DNA of 64,000 nt, from positions 2,480,001 through 2,544,000 of the forward strand of contig NZ_JAPELX010000001.1 in assembly GCF_026343335.1 (NCBI RefSeq). Direction: 5' to 3'. This stretch comes from Streptomyces sp. NBC_00078 (GTDB lineage Bacteria; Actinomycetota; Actinomycetes; Streptomycetales; Streptomycetaceae). A program made the position numbers and the translations under genes. Of the stretch, positions 16,528-25,358 are shown piece by piece. How positions within the stretch are numbered: the first letter of the stretch is position 1; every line of letters begins with the position of its first letter. The notes beneath the pieces are model-generated. The model made no database searches, had not been told where the DNA came from, and was given only the letters and a program-made list of their open reading frames with translations.

Positions 16528-16716
16528 ACGGCCGCGTATTCTCCGGAACTTCCGCTGTTCAGGCGACTGTTGGGACCCGTCGGCCGAGTAATCCTCTGAT
16601 TTGTTTGCGGGGCTGCTGAACACCCCTGGGGCCACGCCCGTATCAATGGGCGCCGCTTCACTCCTGTCGGGCGCCTAGAAGCCCCGCCAAGCCCGCAAGG
16701 AAGTCAGAGGAGTTCC

Positions 16717-18294
16717 ATGGTACGCAACACACGAAAGCGCCGTACGCCGCTGGCCACCAAGGCCATAGCCGCATCGGCGGCTCTAGCGCTCGGTGGGGGC
16801 GGGCTGATCTGGGCGAACTTCTACGCCTCGGCTCACGAGTCGAACAACTCGGGGCAGAACCAGACCAAGGCCGCCGCCGGCCAGGTGGCCACGATCGCCT
16901 GCCCGGACGTTCAGCAGAAGCTGACGAATGTGCCGGAGAAGGCCCGTCAGGGTGTGGCCACGGAGCTGGCGAACCTCGACAAGCAGATCACCGAGGCCTA
17001 CGCCCGTCTCGCCTCCACCCGCCAGGCGCAGGCCGGCGACGCGAACTTCGTGCAGAACGCCATCGTCGGTCCGCTCAAGGACAAGCGGAACGCGACCCTC
17101 GACCGGATTCGCATCGACATCCAGCGGGTCGGCGGCCAGGTCGACGCGTCCGGGCTGACCGCGCTCGCAGCCTGTACGACGCAGAACGCCAACCAGAACA
17201 ACGCCGGTGGCGGCCAGAACAACGGCGGCCAGAACAACAACGGTGGTCAGAACAACAACAACGGCGGCCAGAACAACGGCGGCCAGCAGCAGGGCAACGG
17301 TGGCCAGAACAACGGCGGCCAGCAGCAGGGCAACGGCCAGGCCGGCGCCGGTCAGAACATCGGCGGTCAGGCCGGCAACGGTCCCGTCGCCGCCGACTTC
17401 GTGGACATCACCAAGGTCTCCGCGAACGTCCAGGGCAAGCCGCAGAACGGCGGCCAGGCCTCGACCGGCACGTTCACCACCAATTGCGGAGTCAACGCCA
17501 ACAAGATCTTCAACACCGACAACGTGATCGTGGCGCCCGGCGTGACCAACGGCGCCCACCACACGCACGACTACGTCGGCAACCAGAAGATCAACGCGTT
17601 CTCCGACAACGGCAACTTCCTGCAGGGCGGGACCAGTTGCCAGAACAAGAACGACCTGTCGGCGTACTACTGGCCGGTGCTGCGACTGCAGGACGGCACG
17701 CAGGAGTTCGACCAGAACAAGGACGGCGGCGGCAAGGAAGGCAACGTCGGCAAGATCCTCACCGCCCAGCAGGCCGAGATCAAGTACGTCGGCAACCCGA
17801 CCAGCAAGGTCGTCGCGATGCCGCAGTTCCTGCGCATCATCACCGGTGACGCCAAGACCACGACCAACGGCCTGGCGAACGCCAACGCGCACTGGAGCTG
17901 CACCGGCTTCGAGAACAAGGTGCAGCTGACGGAGCAGTACCCGATCTGCCCGCAGGGCAGCAAGGTGGTCCGCACCTTCGCCTTCCAGAGCTGCTGGGAC
18001 GGCCAGAACATCGACAGCGCCAACCACCGCACGCACGTGGCCTTCGCTGACCCGGCGAGCGGTGCCTGCGGGAACGGCTTCAAGGCGATTCCGCAGCTGA
18101 CGATGCGCCTGGTGTACGACGTTCCGACCCCGACCATCGAGAACGGCCAGGTCAAGAATCCGTACGCGGTCGACGGCTTCCCGGAGCAGCTCCACAAGGC
18201 GGCCACCGACCACGACGACTTCATCAGCGTCACGACCGGCGGCCTGGCGAACAAGATCGCGAATTGCCTCAACGGCGGGCAGCGTTGCCAGTGA
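16717..18294 (+). CDS. Secreted DUF1996 protein with Asn/Gln/Gly-rich linker
   Basis: A 525-residue exported protein. A signal peptide (basic [11 protein letters not shown], hydrophobic [17 protein letters not shown]) is followed by a helical region with Cys at both ends ([10 protein letters not shown] and ALAACTTQ, about residues 63-150), then about 60 residues of GGQNN and GGQQQGN repeats. The DUF1996 domain (about residues 225-515) includes [29 protein letters not shown] and [10 protein letters not shown]; its conserved His and Cys suggest metal binding or disulfides. The same helical/low-complexity/domain plan is present in the protein at 8057. Function is not established. Confidence 0.85.
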   Translation: MVRNTRKRRTPLATKAIAASAALALGGGGLIWANFYASAHESNNSGQNQTKAAAGQVATIACPDVQQKLTNVPEKARQGVATELANLDKQITEAYARLASTRQAQAGDANFVQNAIVGPLKDKRNATLDRIRIDIQRVGGQVDASGLTALAACTTQNANQNNAGGGQNNGGQNNNGGQNNNNGGQNNGGQQQGNGGQNNGGQQQGNGQAGAGQNIGGQAGNGPVAADFVDITKVSANVQGKPQNGGQASTGTFTTNCGVNANKIFNTDNVIVAPGVTNGAHHTHDYVGNQKINAFSDNGNFLQGGTSCQNKNDLSAYYWPVLRLQDGTQEFDQNKDGGGKEGNVGKILTAQQAEIKYVGNPTSKVVAMPQFLRIITGDAKTTTNGLANANAHWSCTGFENKVQLTEQYPICPQGSKVVRTFAFQSCWDGQNIDSANHRTHVAFADPASGACGNGFKAIPQLTMRLVYDVPTPTIENGQVKNPYAVDGFPEQLHKAATDHDDFISVTTGGLANKIANCLNGGQRCQ

Positions 18295-18315
18295 CGAGCC
18301 CCTAGGAAAGCGGAG

Positions 18316-18346
18316 AGCGGGCGGTGGGAATCTCCCACCGCCCGCT
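18316..18346. terminator. Strong bidirectional terminator
   Basis: Perfect 14-bp arms AGCGGGCGGTGGGA (18316-18329) and TCCCACCGCCCGCT (18333-18346) with a 3-base loop, then TTTCG. It lies between the convergent DUF1996 gene and the lipoprotein gene. Confidence 0.88.
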
Positions 18347-18365
18347 TTCGTGTGTGCCGTAGAAC

Positions 18366-18782
18366 TCAACCGCTGTGTGAGCCGTGCGCGCTGTGGTCGG
18401 TGCCGATCTCCTCCTCGCCGCCCAGCGTGCCCTGCAGCGCCTTGACCACCTTGTCGTCGCCGACGGCGACCCACTTGCGGCCCACGAGGTAGAAACCGCC
18501 GTAGTCCTTGGCGTCGTTGATCCACTCGCGCTGGCCGCGGTCGGTGGCGAAGGTGGCGAAGACGTACTTGCCGTCCGAGGTCTTGCAGATGGCCTGGCGG
18601 ACCTCGTCGGAGTCGATCTGCATGTCCGGCTTGCACTTCACCTTGGCGGCCAGGCTCTCCAGGCTGCCGGTGGCGGTCGTCGGCACCTTGGCGGCAGCGT
18701 CGCTGTTTCCGGATCCACAGCCCGCCAGCGCCAGGACGGCCGCGGTGCCTGCCACGGCGATCATCGGTCGGGTCAACCTCAT
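18366..18782 (-). CDS. Putative lipoprotein
   Basis: A 138-residue exported lipoprotein. The lipobox LAGC places the acylated Cys at residue 22. The mature part contains two further cysteines (VKCKPDMQ and AICKTSDG), a DSDEVRQAICKTSDGKYVFA segment and a His/Ser-rich end HSAHGSHSG. GGAGG precedes the ATG at 18782. The fold and role are unknown. It is anchored outside the membrane. Confidence 0.8.
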   Translation of the reverse strand: MRLTRPMIAVAGTAAVLALAGCGSGNSDAAAKVPTTATGSLESLAAKVKCKPDMQIDSDEVRQAICKTSDGKYVFATFATDRGQREWINDAKDYGGFYLVGRKWVAVGDDKVVKALQGTLGGEEEIGTDHSAHGSHSG

Positions 18783-18916
18783 CTGTTCCTCCGGTCGCGT
18801 TGCTGGCCCTCGGGCCCGTCCCCTTCGATACGGCTGTGGGCCGCGGGGCACTCAAATCCAGGCGGTGCACTCAAATCCGGTGTGGCCGCGCGTACGGGTG
18901 TGCGAGGGTATGGCCC

Positions 18917-19426
18917 GTGAACCAGGACTGGGAAGATCGCGTGGCCGCCACTTGGGCCGCCTTCGACGACTACGCGGAAGAGGACGCCGCCGACTTCCGG
19001 GCCGCGGTCGACGCCCTCGTCGCCGAGCTGCCGGAGGGCAGTCCGCTCGGCCCCTTCGAGCAGGCCTGCGCCTGGGACTCGACGGGCCACTCGGACCGGG
19101 CGGTCCCGCTGTACCGGGAGGCGCTGGCCCTCGGGCTCAGCCAGGCCAGCGGCTACAAGGGCCGCCGCGCCAAGATCCAGCTGTCCAGTTCGCTCCGGAA
19201 CATCGGGCAGGCCGAGGAGGGCGTCAAGCTGCTGTCAGCCGAACTGGTCGCGCCCTCGGACGAGTTGGACGACGCGGTACGGGCATGTCTGGCGCTGTGC
19301 CTGTCCAGCCTCGGCCGGGACCGCGAGGGTCTCTCCCTCGTCCTGGGCGCCCTGGCGTCGCATCTCCCCCGCTACCAGCGGTCGATGGCGAACTACGCGC
19401 GGGCGCTCGTCGACCCGCTGGACTGA
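18917..19426 (+). CDS. Tetratricopeptide-repeat protein
   Basis: A 169-residue soluble helical protein, probably of the TPR_5 type. Repeated helix pairs include FEQACAWDSTGHSDRAVPLYREALALGL, SLRNIGQAEEGVKLL and VRACLALCLSSLGRDREGLSLVL. It is likely a protein-binding scaffold; the partner is unknown. The GTG at 18917 is used because the in-frame sequence further upstream does not look coding. Confidence 0.8.
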   Translation: MNQDWEDRVAATWAAFDDYAEEDAADFRAAVDALVAELPEGSPLGPFEQACAWDSTGHSDRAVPLYREALALGLSQASGYKGRRAKIQLSSSLRNIGQAEEGVKLLSAELVAPSDELDDAVRACLALCLSSLGRDREGLSLVLGALASHLPRYQRSMANYARALVDPLD

Positions 19427-19487
19427 CCCGGGGACTGCGCCACCCGGGTTGCGGTGACCATCGCACGATTCGCTCGTTTTGCTGAAC

Positions 19488-21449
19488 GTGCAGTCACAGG
19501 ATGTCGCCCCACGCCCCGCACCTTCCTCCTCCGACCCGGTCGTCGACGTCGAGCAGGCCGAGGCCGCGCTCGTCGAGCACTACCCCCGGCTGGTCCGGCT
19601 CGCCTACCTGGTGCTGCCGCCGAGCCTCGGGCGCAACCGGCGCGTCGTGACCGCGCACGCCCTCACCCAGCGCGCCCTGCCCAGTGGCCGGACACCGGCG
19701 CCCGTGATCCCGGCCCAGTCGACCGGCCGCGACGGTGACCCGGGGTACGCCTTCGTCCGTCTGCAGGTCTTGCGTACGGCACTGGAGGCGGGCCTGCCGT
19801 TGCGGCGCGCAGCGTTCCCCAAGCGCTCCCAGCTGCCCCCGCTCCTCCCCCAGGTCTGGGGCCTGCGCCTGTTCCCGCGCTCGGGCGGGGCCGATGAACT
19901 CGCCCTGGACCAGCGCCTGTCCGCCCTGTCCGGGCCCGCGCGTGCGGCGTTCGTCCTGCGCGGCCTGGAGAAGCTGTCCGACGACGACGTTCGCAAGATC
20001 CTCGACTCCGCCGGCTGCGCCGACCCGGACGCGGCACTGAGCGAGGCCGACGACGTGTCGGCCACGCAGTGTCCACTGCTCGACTCCCCCGAGTTCGACC
20101 CCTGCTCGCTGCAGGCCCGGCCCACCGACCTGATGCGGCGCAGGCAGCACACCAGGGCCGCGCTCGCCGCCGCCGCGGCACTCGCCGTGTGCGGGACGCT
20201 CCTCGGGCTGCCCGGTGACGGCTGGGCGCCCGACGGCGCCGCCGCCCCCGTGTACGCGCAGAACCCGGCCGCCGAGGCCGCCCTCGACCCCGCCGGGCTG
20301 GCCCGGGTCGCCCCCACCGCCTGGGAGACCTCCGCACGCACCGACTTCTCCGTCTGGCCGGCCCGCGGCGACCTCACCGGCGACAAGGCCCTGCTGCGCC
20401 GCGCCCTCGCCGTCTGGGCCCGCCCCGGCGAGAGCGTCCAGGTCTCCGCCACCCCGGGCACCCAGTCCGGCGGCCCCTCCGGCCCGCCTCAGCTGCTGTA
20501 CGCGGGGACCGTCGACAGCGCACACGTGGTGCTCCTCTACGACGGTCTGCGCGTCGCCCGGTACGCCGAGCCGAAGGACGGTACGAAGGGCGCCGCCCTG
20601 GACTTCGCGCGGGTCGACGACGCCGGCCGGTCCGAGGCGAGCGCGCTGGTCCTGAACCGGGCCGACGGCAACGTCCGCTATCTGACGGCGCCCTGGGTGA
20701 CGAAGGCCGCGGAGCGGAACCTGCTCAAGCCGGACGCCGGTGCGATCGGCCTGCCGCTGACCGGCGGTGTCACGGCGCCGCTGGCCGGCCCCGCGGCACA
20801 GACCGGCACCTGCACGTCGTGGAACGTGCTGCAGCTGACCGACTCCACCGGTACGCGCGTGATGACCGACCTCGGTGAGCTGGTCCCCGCCCGCCTCACC
20901 ACCGGACGGCCCGGCTCCCCCCACGAGGTGTCCGGCACACAGGCGTTGCGCGCGTGGGCGCCGTACGCCTGCTCGCTGGGCTCGCTGCGCTCGGCGGGCG
21001 TGCGCGACGTCAACGCCTGGGCGTATGCCCGGCAGCCGCTGCCCGACGCGAGCGAAGCGGGCTGGGCGGCCTCCGGCCCGAAGGGCGGATCGGGCTCGGC
21101 GGAGTGGGTGTGCACACGGGCCGAGACCTGGCGGGGCGGCGGGACACGGGTGCTGGCTCAGTTCCACACGCCGGGCGGGGCGTACGGGGCGATCGTCGCG
21201 AAGGCGGAGAACGTGCCGGCGTGCGGGGCGAAGGACCCGCATGTGCTCGCCGGCGTGCTGTGGAAGTCGGAGACGGGCAGCTGGTATCTCCTCGCGGCCG
21301 GAAGCCGGCAGACCTCGTCGATCAGCACGACGGGCGGGGTGCGGGCGAGTGCCCGGGGCGGTCTGCTGGCCGTACGGGCCGAGCAGGGGGCCCGGGCCGA
21401 ACTCAAGGGCGTCCTGGACGACGGCCGGCCGATCGGCGGACTGGGCTAG
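19488..21449 (+). CDS. Membrane protein with degenerate sigma-factor-like N-terminus and large extracytoplasmic domain
   Basis: A 653-residue protein. Residues about 20-170 resemble a decayed ECF sigma factor: ALVEHYPRLVRLAYLVLP is like region 2, and LSGPARAAFVLRGLEKLSDDDVRKIL is like region 4 of ECF factors. One membrane helix lies near residues 222-243 (RAALAAAAALAVCGTLLGL). The remaining 400 residues are outside and Gly/Ala/Thr-rich, with cysteines in GTCTSWN, YACSLGS, WVCTRAE and VPACGAK. It may sense or scaffold at the membrane. The GTG at 19488 is used, with a TTG three codons upstream as alternative. No close family was recalled. Confidence 0.72.
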   Translation: MQSQDVAPRPAPSSSDPVVDVEQAEAALVEHYPRLVRLAYLVLPPSLGRNRRVVTAHALTQRALPSGRTPAPVIPAQSTGRDGDPGYAFVRLQVLRTALEAGLPLRRAAFPKRSQLPPLLPQVWGLRLFPRSGGADELALDQRLSALSGPARAAFVLRGLEKLSDDDVRKILDSAGCADPDAALSEADDVSATQCPLLDSPEFDPCSLQARPTDLMRRRQHTRAALAAAAALAVCGTLLGLPGDGWAPDGAAAPVYAQNPAAEAALDPAGLARVAPTAWETSARTDFSVWPARGDLTGDKALLRRALAVWARPGESVQVSATPGTQSGGPSGPPQLLYAGTVDSAHVVLLYDGLRVARYAEPKDGTKGAALDFARVDDAGRSEASALVLNRADGNVRYLTAPWVTKAAERNLLKPDAGAIGLPLTGGVTAPLAGPAAQTGTCTSWNVLQLTDSTGTRVMTDLGELVPARLTTGRPGSPHEVSGTQALRAWAPYACSLGSLRSAGVRDVNAWAYARQPLPDASEAGWAASGPKGGSGSAEWVCTRAETWRGGGTRVLAQFHTPGGAYGAIVAKAENVPACGAKDPHVLAGVLWKSETGSWYLLAAGSRQTSSISTTGGVRASARGGLLAVRAEQGARAELKGVLDDGRPIGGLG

Positions 21450-21484
21450 GGCCGCCCCGCCCACCCGGCGACCCCTGCTCCGTC

Positions 21485-22237
21485 GTGGTCGTCGCGGGCA
21501 CCGCGGTGCTGGTCCGGCGGGCGCTGCGGCGCCGCATCCGGACCTCGCCGCTGTGGCCGATGCCCGCCCTGGAGGAGGTGCGCAACCGCTTTCCGCCGGT
21601 CGAGGCGCCCTCGTACGTCTTCGTCGTCGGCGGCATCGGGATCACTCCCGTGCTGCCGATGTTGCGGGCGCTCGGGGACGGTAGGCCGTGGCGGCTGCTG
21701 TACGGCGGGCGGACGCGGGCGTCGATGCCGTTCCTGGAGGAAGTGGAGAAGCTGGGCGGTGACCGGGTGACCGTCGTCGCCGAGGACGAGGACGGACTGC
21801 CCGATCTCGACGGCCTGTTGGGGGATGTGCCCGAGGGGGCCGCCGTGTACTGCTGCGGGCCGGAGGGCCTCGTCGCGGCGGTGGAGGAGCGGTTCCCGCA
21901 GGTCCGCCTCGAACGCTTCGCACCCCGTACGGCCGCCGACGGCAACGTCGCCTTCGAGGTCGAACTCCGGCGCAGCGGACGGACGTTGACGGTGCCGGCC
22001 GACGTGACCGTACTGGCCGCCGTGCGCGCCGAGCTGCCGGACACCGCCTACTCCTGCGAGCAGGGCTTCTGCGGAACCTGCGAGCAGCGGGTCCTGGAGG
22101 GCGAGGTGGAGCACCGGTCCGAGCTTGGGGGCACCTCCCACGCCCTTAAGGCAGTGGGGGAGGACACCGAGCGCGGTGACTCGATGCTGATCTGTGTGTC
22201 GCGGGCCCGAAGTGAGCGTCTCGTGCTGGATATGTGA
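21485..22237 (+). CDS. Internally deleted PDR-type ferredoxin reductase (NAD and 2Fe-2S domains only)
   Basis: A 250-residue frame. Residues about 1-30 (RRALRRRIRTSPLWPMPALEE) look like the usual N-terminus, but they run straight into RNRFPPVEAPSYVFVVGGIGITPVLPM, the end of the flavin domain and start of the NAD-binding domain. The roughly 110-130 residues of the FAD/FMN-binding barrel expected between them are absent. The C-terminal plant-type ferredoxin domain is complete: CEQGFCGTC plus a distal Cys in MLICVSRA. A 13-residue palindromic-repeat insertion interrupts the ferredoxin domain (22124-22163). It is probably unable to bind flavin normally and may be decaying. The GTG start is uncertain. 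Confidence 0.7.
   Translation: MVVAGTAVLVRRALRRRIRTSPLWPMPALEEVRNRFPPVEAPSYVFVVGGIGITPVLPMLRALGDGRPWRLLYGGRTRASMPFLEEVEKLGGDRVTVVAEDEDGLPDLDGLLGDVPEGAAVYCCGPEGLVAAVEERFPQVRLERFAPRTAADGNVAFEVELRRSGRTLTVPADVTVLAAVRAELPDTAYSCEQGFCGTCEQRVLEGEVEHRSELGGTSHALKAVGEDTERGDSMLICVSRARSERLVLDM
22124..22163 (+). repeat. 40-bp palindromic repeat, copy 1, in frame inside the reductase gene
   Basis: It starts CTTGGGGGCACCTCCCACGC and ends CAGTGGGGGAGG. The arms CTCCCAC and GTGGGGGAG, with inner GCC/GGC, form a hairpin. Translated in frame it gives LGGTSHALKAVGE, which breaks the 2Fe-2S domain between VEHRSE and DTERGDSM. Copies 2 and 3 are at 23574-23610 and 47033-47071. Confidence 0.8.
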
Positions 22238-22293
22238 ACACCGCTGGCCGGTCCGGTCCGTTCGGGGCCGGATCCGATCGGTAAGGTGTTCGT

Positions 22294-22983
22294 ATGACTA
22301 CCGGGGTGCGCCGCAGAATGGGAGTGGAAGAGCGGCGGCAGCAGTTGATCGGCGTCGCCCTCGAACTGTTCAGCCAACGCTCTCCCGACGACGTCTCCAT
22401 CGACGAGATAGCGTCCGCCGCGGGCATCTCGCGCCCGCTGGTCTATCACTACTTTCCCGGCAAACTCAGCCTGTACGAGGCCGCGTTGAGGCGTGCCGCG
22501 CAGGATCTTGCGGGGCGGTTCGACGAGCCGCGTGAGGGGCCGCTCGGGGCGCGGCTGCTGCGGGTGATGCGGCGCTTCTTCGACTTCGTCGACGACCACG
22601 GCCCCGGCTTCGCGGCGCTGATGCGCGGCGGACCGGCCGTCGGCTCCTCGGCGACCAACGCGCTCATCGACTCCGTGCGGCAGGCCGCGTACGAGCAGAT
22701 CCTTTCGCATCTGGGCGTCCAGGATCCGCCCGCGCGGCTGGAACTGGTCGTACGCTCCTGGATCTCGCTCGCCGAGTCGACCGCGCTGATCTGGCTGGAC
22801 GGCCGGCGCATCCCGCGCGCCGAGCTGGAGGCCCAGCTCGTGCACGACTTCGCCGCGCTGGCCGCCGTGAGCGCCGCCTACGACGAGGAGATGGGCGCAC
22901 TGCTGCGCCGGATGATCGAGGACGAACCGGCTGACGGGCCCTTCGCGCACCTGGTCGGCCGGCTGATCGCGCTCGACTCCTGA
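22294..22983 (+). CDS. TetR family transcriptional regulator
   Basis: A 229-residue repressor. The N-terminal helix-turn-helix is RQQLIGVALELFSQR, then DEIASAAGISRPLVYHYFPGKLSLYEAAL (residues about 30-60). The C-terminal ligand domain includes RFFDFVDDHGPGFAALMRGG. It starts 56 bases after the reductase stop on the same strand; GAACACC (22236) and GGTGTTC (22285) flank the gap as distant inverted arms, possibly part of an operator. The ligand is unknown. Confidence 0.88.
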   Translation: MTTGVRRRMGVEERRQQLIGVALELFSQRSPDDVSIDEIASAAGISRPLVYHYFPGKLSLYEAALRRAAQDLAGRFDEPREGPLGARLLRVMRRFFDFVDDHGPGFAALMRGGPAVGSSATNALIDSVRQAAYEQILSHLGVQDPPARLELVVRSWISLAESTALIWLDGRRIPRAELEAQLVHDFAALAAVSAAYDEEMGALLRRMIEDEPADGPFAHLVGRLIALDS

Positions 22984-23020
22984 GGCGCCGGCGCCTCAGG
23001 GCGGCCCCCCGGCGGAGCGC

Positions 23021-23383
23021 TCAGCGCTCGAACTTGCGGTACGACGGGTCGAGGTCGCGGACCTCGGCGGAGGCGTGCAGCACGATTCCCTCGTCCGCGA
23101 TGTGCTTGCGGAGCAACTCCAGGGCGGCCTCCGTGAGCCGTGCCTTGGTCTCCTCGGTACGCCCGGCGAGCAGTCCGAAGGTGACGTGGACGATCGCGTG
23201 GCGCAGCTCGGCGGGGTCCTCGTAGCCGAAGGCGGTGTACTCGCTGGGCCGGAACTGCGTCTTGCACGCCTCCGGCTTGGCCGCCGCGATCTCGACGGTC
23301 GCCTCGTGCAGGGCGCGGGCGAAGGCGTCCCGGTCGAAGGCGTGGGTGATCGTCTTCGAGTAGTCGACGCTGATCTGCGGCAT
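23021..23383 (-). CDS. 5-carboxymethyl-2-hydroxymuconate delta-isomerase-like protein
   Basis: A 120-residue protein of the CHMI/tautomerase superfamily. It has the catalytic N-terminal Pro after Met (MPQISVDYS), the RPSEYTAFGYEDPAEL segment and HVTFGLLAGRTEETKARLTEAAL. CHMI isomerises an intermediate of homoprotocatechuate breakdown. No other gene of that pathway is nearby, so its real substrate is uncertain. The ATG at 23383 has GGGAG 6 bases upstream; two in-frame codons before it (GTG CCC) could be an alternative start. Confidence 0.83.
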   Translation of the reverse strand: MPQISVDYSKTITHAFDRDAFARALHEATVEIAAAKPEACKTQFRPSEYTAFGYEDPAELRHAIVHVTFGLLAGRTEETKARLTEAALELLRKHIADEGIVLHASAEVRDLDPSYRKFER

Positions 23384-23573
23384 GGGCACTCCCGTTCTAC
23401 GGCTGCGACCGGGTCAGCCTAATGCCCCGGCAGGCAACGTTTGCCCGTAAAGGAGCGGCGTCCGGTGCGTGCTCCGGGGGCCTGCTCTGAGGGTCCCCCC
23501 GGCCGGAGGCTTGGGGAGTACCGGGGGCGGGCCCTCGTACTGGACGTACTCGGGCCTGTGGCCGGTGCGGCGA

Positions 23574-23610
23574 CCGGGGGACCTCTCACGCCCTTGAGGC
23601 AGTGGGGGAG
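23574..23610 (+). repeat. Palindromic repeat, copy 2, intergenic
   Basis: It shares GGGGG, ACCTC, CACGCCCTT, AGGCAGTGGGGGAG with copy 1 at 22124, differing at only a few bases. It lies in the 272-bp gap between the isomerase gene and the phosphatase gene, which otherwise holds GC-rich inverted sequence (around 23490-23520) and no ORF with coding character. Confidence 0.8.
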
Positions 23611-23655
23611 CGTGCCGGGCGTCGCGACGGGGCGAACGCTGCCTGGCGCAGCACA

Positions 23656-25287
23656 CTAGTTCCCCTCCTTCCTCAGCTGCAGGGCCAGCATCGCGATGTC
23701 GTCCTCGCGGTCGTGGCCGAAACAGGCCAGGAGGGTGTCGCAGAGGGCGTCCAGGCCGGGCAGGGAGCCGATGGCCGCCGAGCGGAGCTGCTCCATCGAG
23801 ATCGTCAGGTCCGTGCCCCGGGTCTCGATCAGGCCGTCGGTGACCATGAGGAGCCGGTCGGCGGGCTCCAGGAACAGCTCGGTGGGCGGCGGATGGGGCA
23901 GTCCCAGGCCGAGCAGCGGGCCGTCGGCCTTCGCGTACTCGGCGTCGCCGGTGTCCCTGAGGATCAGCGGCGGAATGTGCCCGGCGTTGGCGATCCGGGT
24001 CCGCCCGGTACCAGGGTCGATCAGGGCCAGGCATACGGTCACCGTGACCTCGGAATGGTAGTGCTGCAGCATTCGGTCGAGGCGCTCGGCGAGCACGGCC
24101 GGGTCGCTCTCCTCGACGCAGTAGGCGCGCAGCGCGTGCCGGATCTCGACCATCACGGTGGCCGCCTCCAGCGAGTGCCCGACCACGTCACCCACCGCCG
24201 TGAGTACACCCTCGTCGGTGCGCAGGGCAGCGTAGAAGTCGCCGCCGATCTCCGTTTCCTGCGACGCGGGCACGTAACGGACCACGACGTCCATGCCCGG
24301 CAGTTCGGGCAGCCGGTGCGGCTGGGGCAGGAAGCTGTGCTGGAGGGTGAGGGCGACGTGCCGCTCGACCTGGTACATGAGCAGCGGCTCGGCGGCCAGC
24401 GCGGTGGCCTGCGCCAGCCGGGCCACCAGGGCCTCGTCCTCGGGGTTCACCCGGCGCACCCCGCGTGTGGGCGTGGCCAGACACACCGGGGCCTTGCCGT
24501 CCTGGGTGAGGACCATCGCCAGCCGGCCGTCGTGCTGCATTCCTGGCCGGAAGAACCCGGCGGGCCACAGCGGCGCGGGCACCGTGGTGATCTGCACTCC
24601 CGACTGTCCCCGGGTGAGCCGCCGCAGCAGACCGGCCACGGCCCGGTGGGCGCCCGCGTCGGGCAGGGCGAGGGAGGTGCGGTCCCGGGAGGTGCCGCAG
24701 TACAGCTCCTCGTCCGGTCCGAGGACGAAGACGGCTGCGGGAGTGCCGGTGAGCCGGGCGGTGGAGTCGGCGGCCGCGTCCGCGAGTTCCTGCAGGGAGC
24801 GCGCCGCCTGGATGGTGACGATCGCCTGCGACAGCAGCGTCAGCCGCCGCACCAGCGCCTGGTCGTCGGCCCTGAGGCGCGCGGTGCGCACCGCGGCCCG
24901 GACCACCGCCTCGATCTCCTCGGGCTCGGCGGGCACCGTCAGATATGTCTCGGCGCCCACGTCCAGCCCCTGGCAGCGGTCGCCCGGGGCCACGGCGGCG
25001 GCGGAGAAGTGCACGACGGGCAGGGCCGCCATGTGCGGCCGTTCCCTGAGCCGGCGGCACAGTTCGAAGCCGCTCATGTCAGGCAGGTTGACGTCTACCA
25101 GGGCCACGTCGGGCAGCATGCCCTTGCGCAGCCGTACGTCGAGTTCGACGAGAGCCTGCCCGCCGGTGGCGACCGGTACGACCTGGTGTCCGGCCCGGCG
25201 CAGCACGGTGCCCATGGCGTACCGACTGGCCGCCACGTCGTCCACGACCAGCACGGTCGTGTCTGTCAGTTTGCCGTCGACGTCCAT
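23656..25287 (-). CDS. Response-regulator/GAF/PP2C (SpoIIE-type) serine phosphatase
   Basis: A 543-residue cytoplasmic signalling protein. Residues about 8-125 are a receiver domain with phospho-acceptor Asp in PDVALVDVNLPDMSG (about residue 63). Residues about 150-310 are a GAF-like sensor. Residues about 325-540 are a PP2C/SpoIIE phosphatase with metal-site motifs EIGGDFYAAL, VGDVVGHSLEAA, LLMVTDGLIE and DDIAMLAL. Such proteins dephosphorylate anti-sigma-factor antagonists in Streptomyces stress pathways. No partner switch genes are adjacent. The ATG at 25287 starts just before the receiver fold. Confidence 0.9.
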   Translation of the reverse strand: MDVDGKLTDTTVLVVDDVAASRYAMGTVLRRAGHQVVPVATGGQALVELDVRLRKGMLPDVALVDVNLPDMSGFELCRRLRERPHMAALPVVHFSAAAVAPGDRCQGLDVGAETYLTVPAEPEEIEAVVRAAVRTARLRADDQALVRRLTLLSQAIVTIQAARSLQELADAAADSTARLTGTPAAVFVLGPDEELYCGTSRDRTSLALPDAGAHRAVAGLLRRLTRGQSGVQITTVPAPLWPAGFFRPGMQHDGRLAMVLTQDGKAPVCLATPTRGVRRVNPEDEALVARLAQATALAAEPLLMYQVERHVALTLQHSFLPQPHRLPELPGMDVVVRYVPASQETEIGGDFYAALRTDEGVLTAVGDVVGHSLEAATVMVEIRHALRAYCVEESDPAVLAERLDRMLQHYHSEVTVTVCLALIDPGTGRTRIANAGHIPPLILRDTGDAEYAKADGPLLGLGLPHPPPTELFLEPADRLLMVTDGLIETRGTDLTISMEQLRSAAIGSLPGLDALCDTLLACFGHDREDDIAMLALQLRKEGN

Positions 25288-25358
25288 CTCTGAGCCCTTG
25301 GACAACACCGGTGGGGCAGACCCCGGTTCGAGGTCCGCCCCACCAAAATAATGCCCGG

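Noticed and set aside
22236..22291. Inverted GAACACC/GGTGTTC as a TetR operator
   Set aside because: The arms are 42 bases apart, too far for one dimer site. Mentioned only in the TetR entry.
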